Positions 63,740 to 64,000 of a DNA stretch of 64,000 nt are shown here, one piece after another. How positions within the stretch are numbered: position 1 is the first letter of the stretch; the number at the start of each line of letters is the position of its first letter. The DNA is from Diadema setosum (taxonomy: Eukaryota; Echinodermata; Echinoidea; Diadematoida; Diadematidae): the NCBI RefSeq assembly GCF_964275005.1, contig NC_092696.1, forward strand, positions 26,682,572 to 26,746,571, read 5' to 3'. Made by a program: the position numbers and the translations under genes. The notes beneath the pieces are model-generated. The model was not told where the DNA came from. It made no database searches and saw only the letters and a list, made by a program, of their open reading frames with translations.

Positions 63740-64000
63740 CTTTACGCTCTGCGTGCCTCGTTTGCACGCTGGACTCGGTCAATGGCATGCCAATTAAGTT
63801 GCATATTCTGCTCAATTGCACAACCCCGCCCAAACCGATCAATAAATTGCCAAATGACACAGTGCAATGAAAGCATTTATCACAATTCTATTCCTGTCAC
63901 ACGTACATGTTGTAGCTTGCATTTTATGTAGTGATTAGCTATGAAGCAGTGTTCCCAACTGGGTTTGCGAGTAAAGTCTAAGTCTTTGTCACTGTTTTAG
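63740..64000 (+). repeat. Dispersed repeat family V, copy 2 (runs to the edge)
   Basis: Collinear with 1268-1515, same orientation. Begins about 30 bp after the last visible EAR exon. Confidence 0.6.

Overview
This is a eukaryotic nuclear window: four spliced genes with GT-AG introns of roughly 0.5 to 7 kb, set in AT-rich DNA crowded with short inverted-repeat transposons (MITEs), microsatellites and LINE remnants. The proteins are animal ones. An EAR/EPTP-repeat secreted protein, a tetraspanin and a dense MITE load suit a marine invertebrate deuterostome; an echinoderm is my best guess, but nothing here proves the phylum. I recognised no tRNA, rRNA, CRISPR array, LTR element or virus-derived gene.

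Layout. (1) 1-3.7 kb: the 5' coding part of a minus-strand tetraspanin gene, running off the left edge. (2) 3.7-23.5 kb: no confident gene. Mobile elements dominate: TTAA-flanked families (called here B, C, D, E, H, R), TA-flanked families (G, M), and others (A, J, K, N). Two weak 5'-exon candidates lie near 10.0 and 15.5 kb. (3) 23.6-33.2 kb: a complete seven-exon minus-strand EMC10 gene (ER membrane protein complex subunit 10, 248 codons plus stop). (4) 33.3-38.6 kb: a LINE-like 3' tail, foldback elements and a 46-bp perfect palindrome. (5) 38.6-41.2 kb: a complete three-exon minus-strand RFESD-like Rieske protein gene (186 aa), with a decayed partial copy of its last exon and a pogo/Tc1-type MITE in intron 2. 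(6) 41.2-50.4 kb: LINE remnant, nested elements and MITEs. (7) 50.5-64 kb: a GC-rich stretch and then the first six coding exons of a plus-strand secreted EAR-repeat protein, open at the right edge. Its 6.9-kb first intron holds a large palindromic element, a small MITE and a second LINE remnant.

The four genes have unrelated roles (membrane organiser, ER membrane insertase subunit, 2Fe-2S protein, secreted beta-propeller protein), so there is no operon logic. The main interest is in the mobile DNA. The three copies of family B have different terminal sequences, but within each copy the two ends match, including a G/C-run hairpin and its core. Other points are elements carrying tandem nuclear-receptor-like half-sites, a 28-bp GC-rich palindrome, telomere-like repeats between inverted repeats, and several nested insertions with sister copies that show the empty site.
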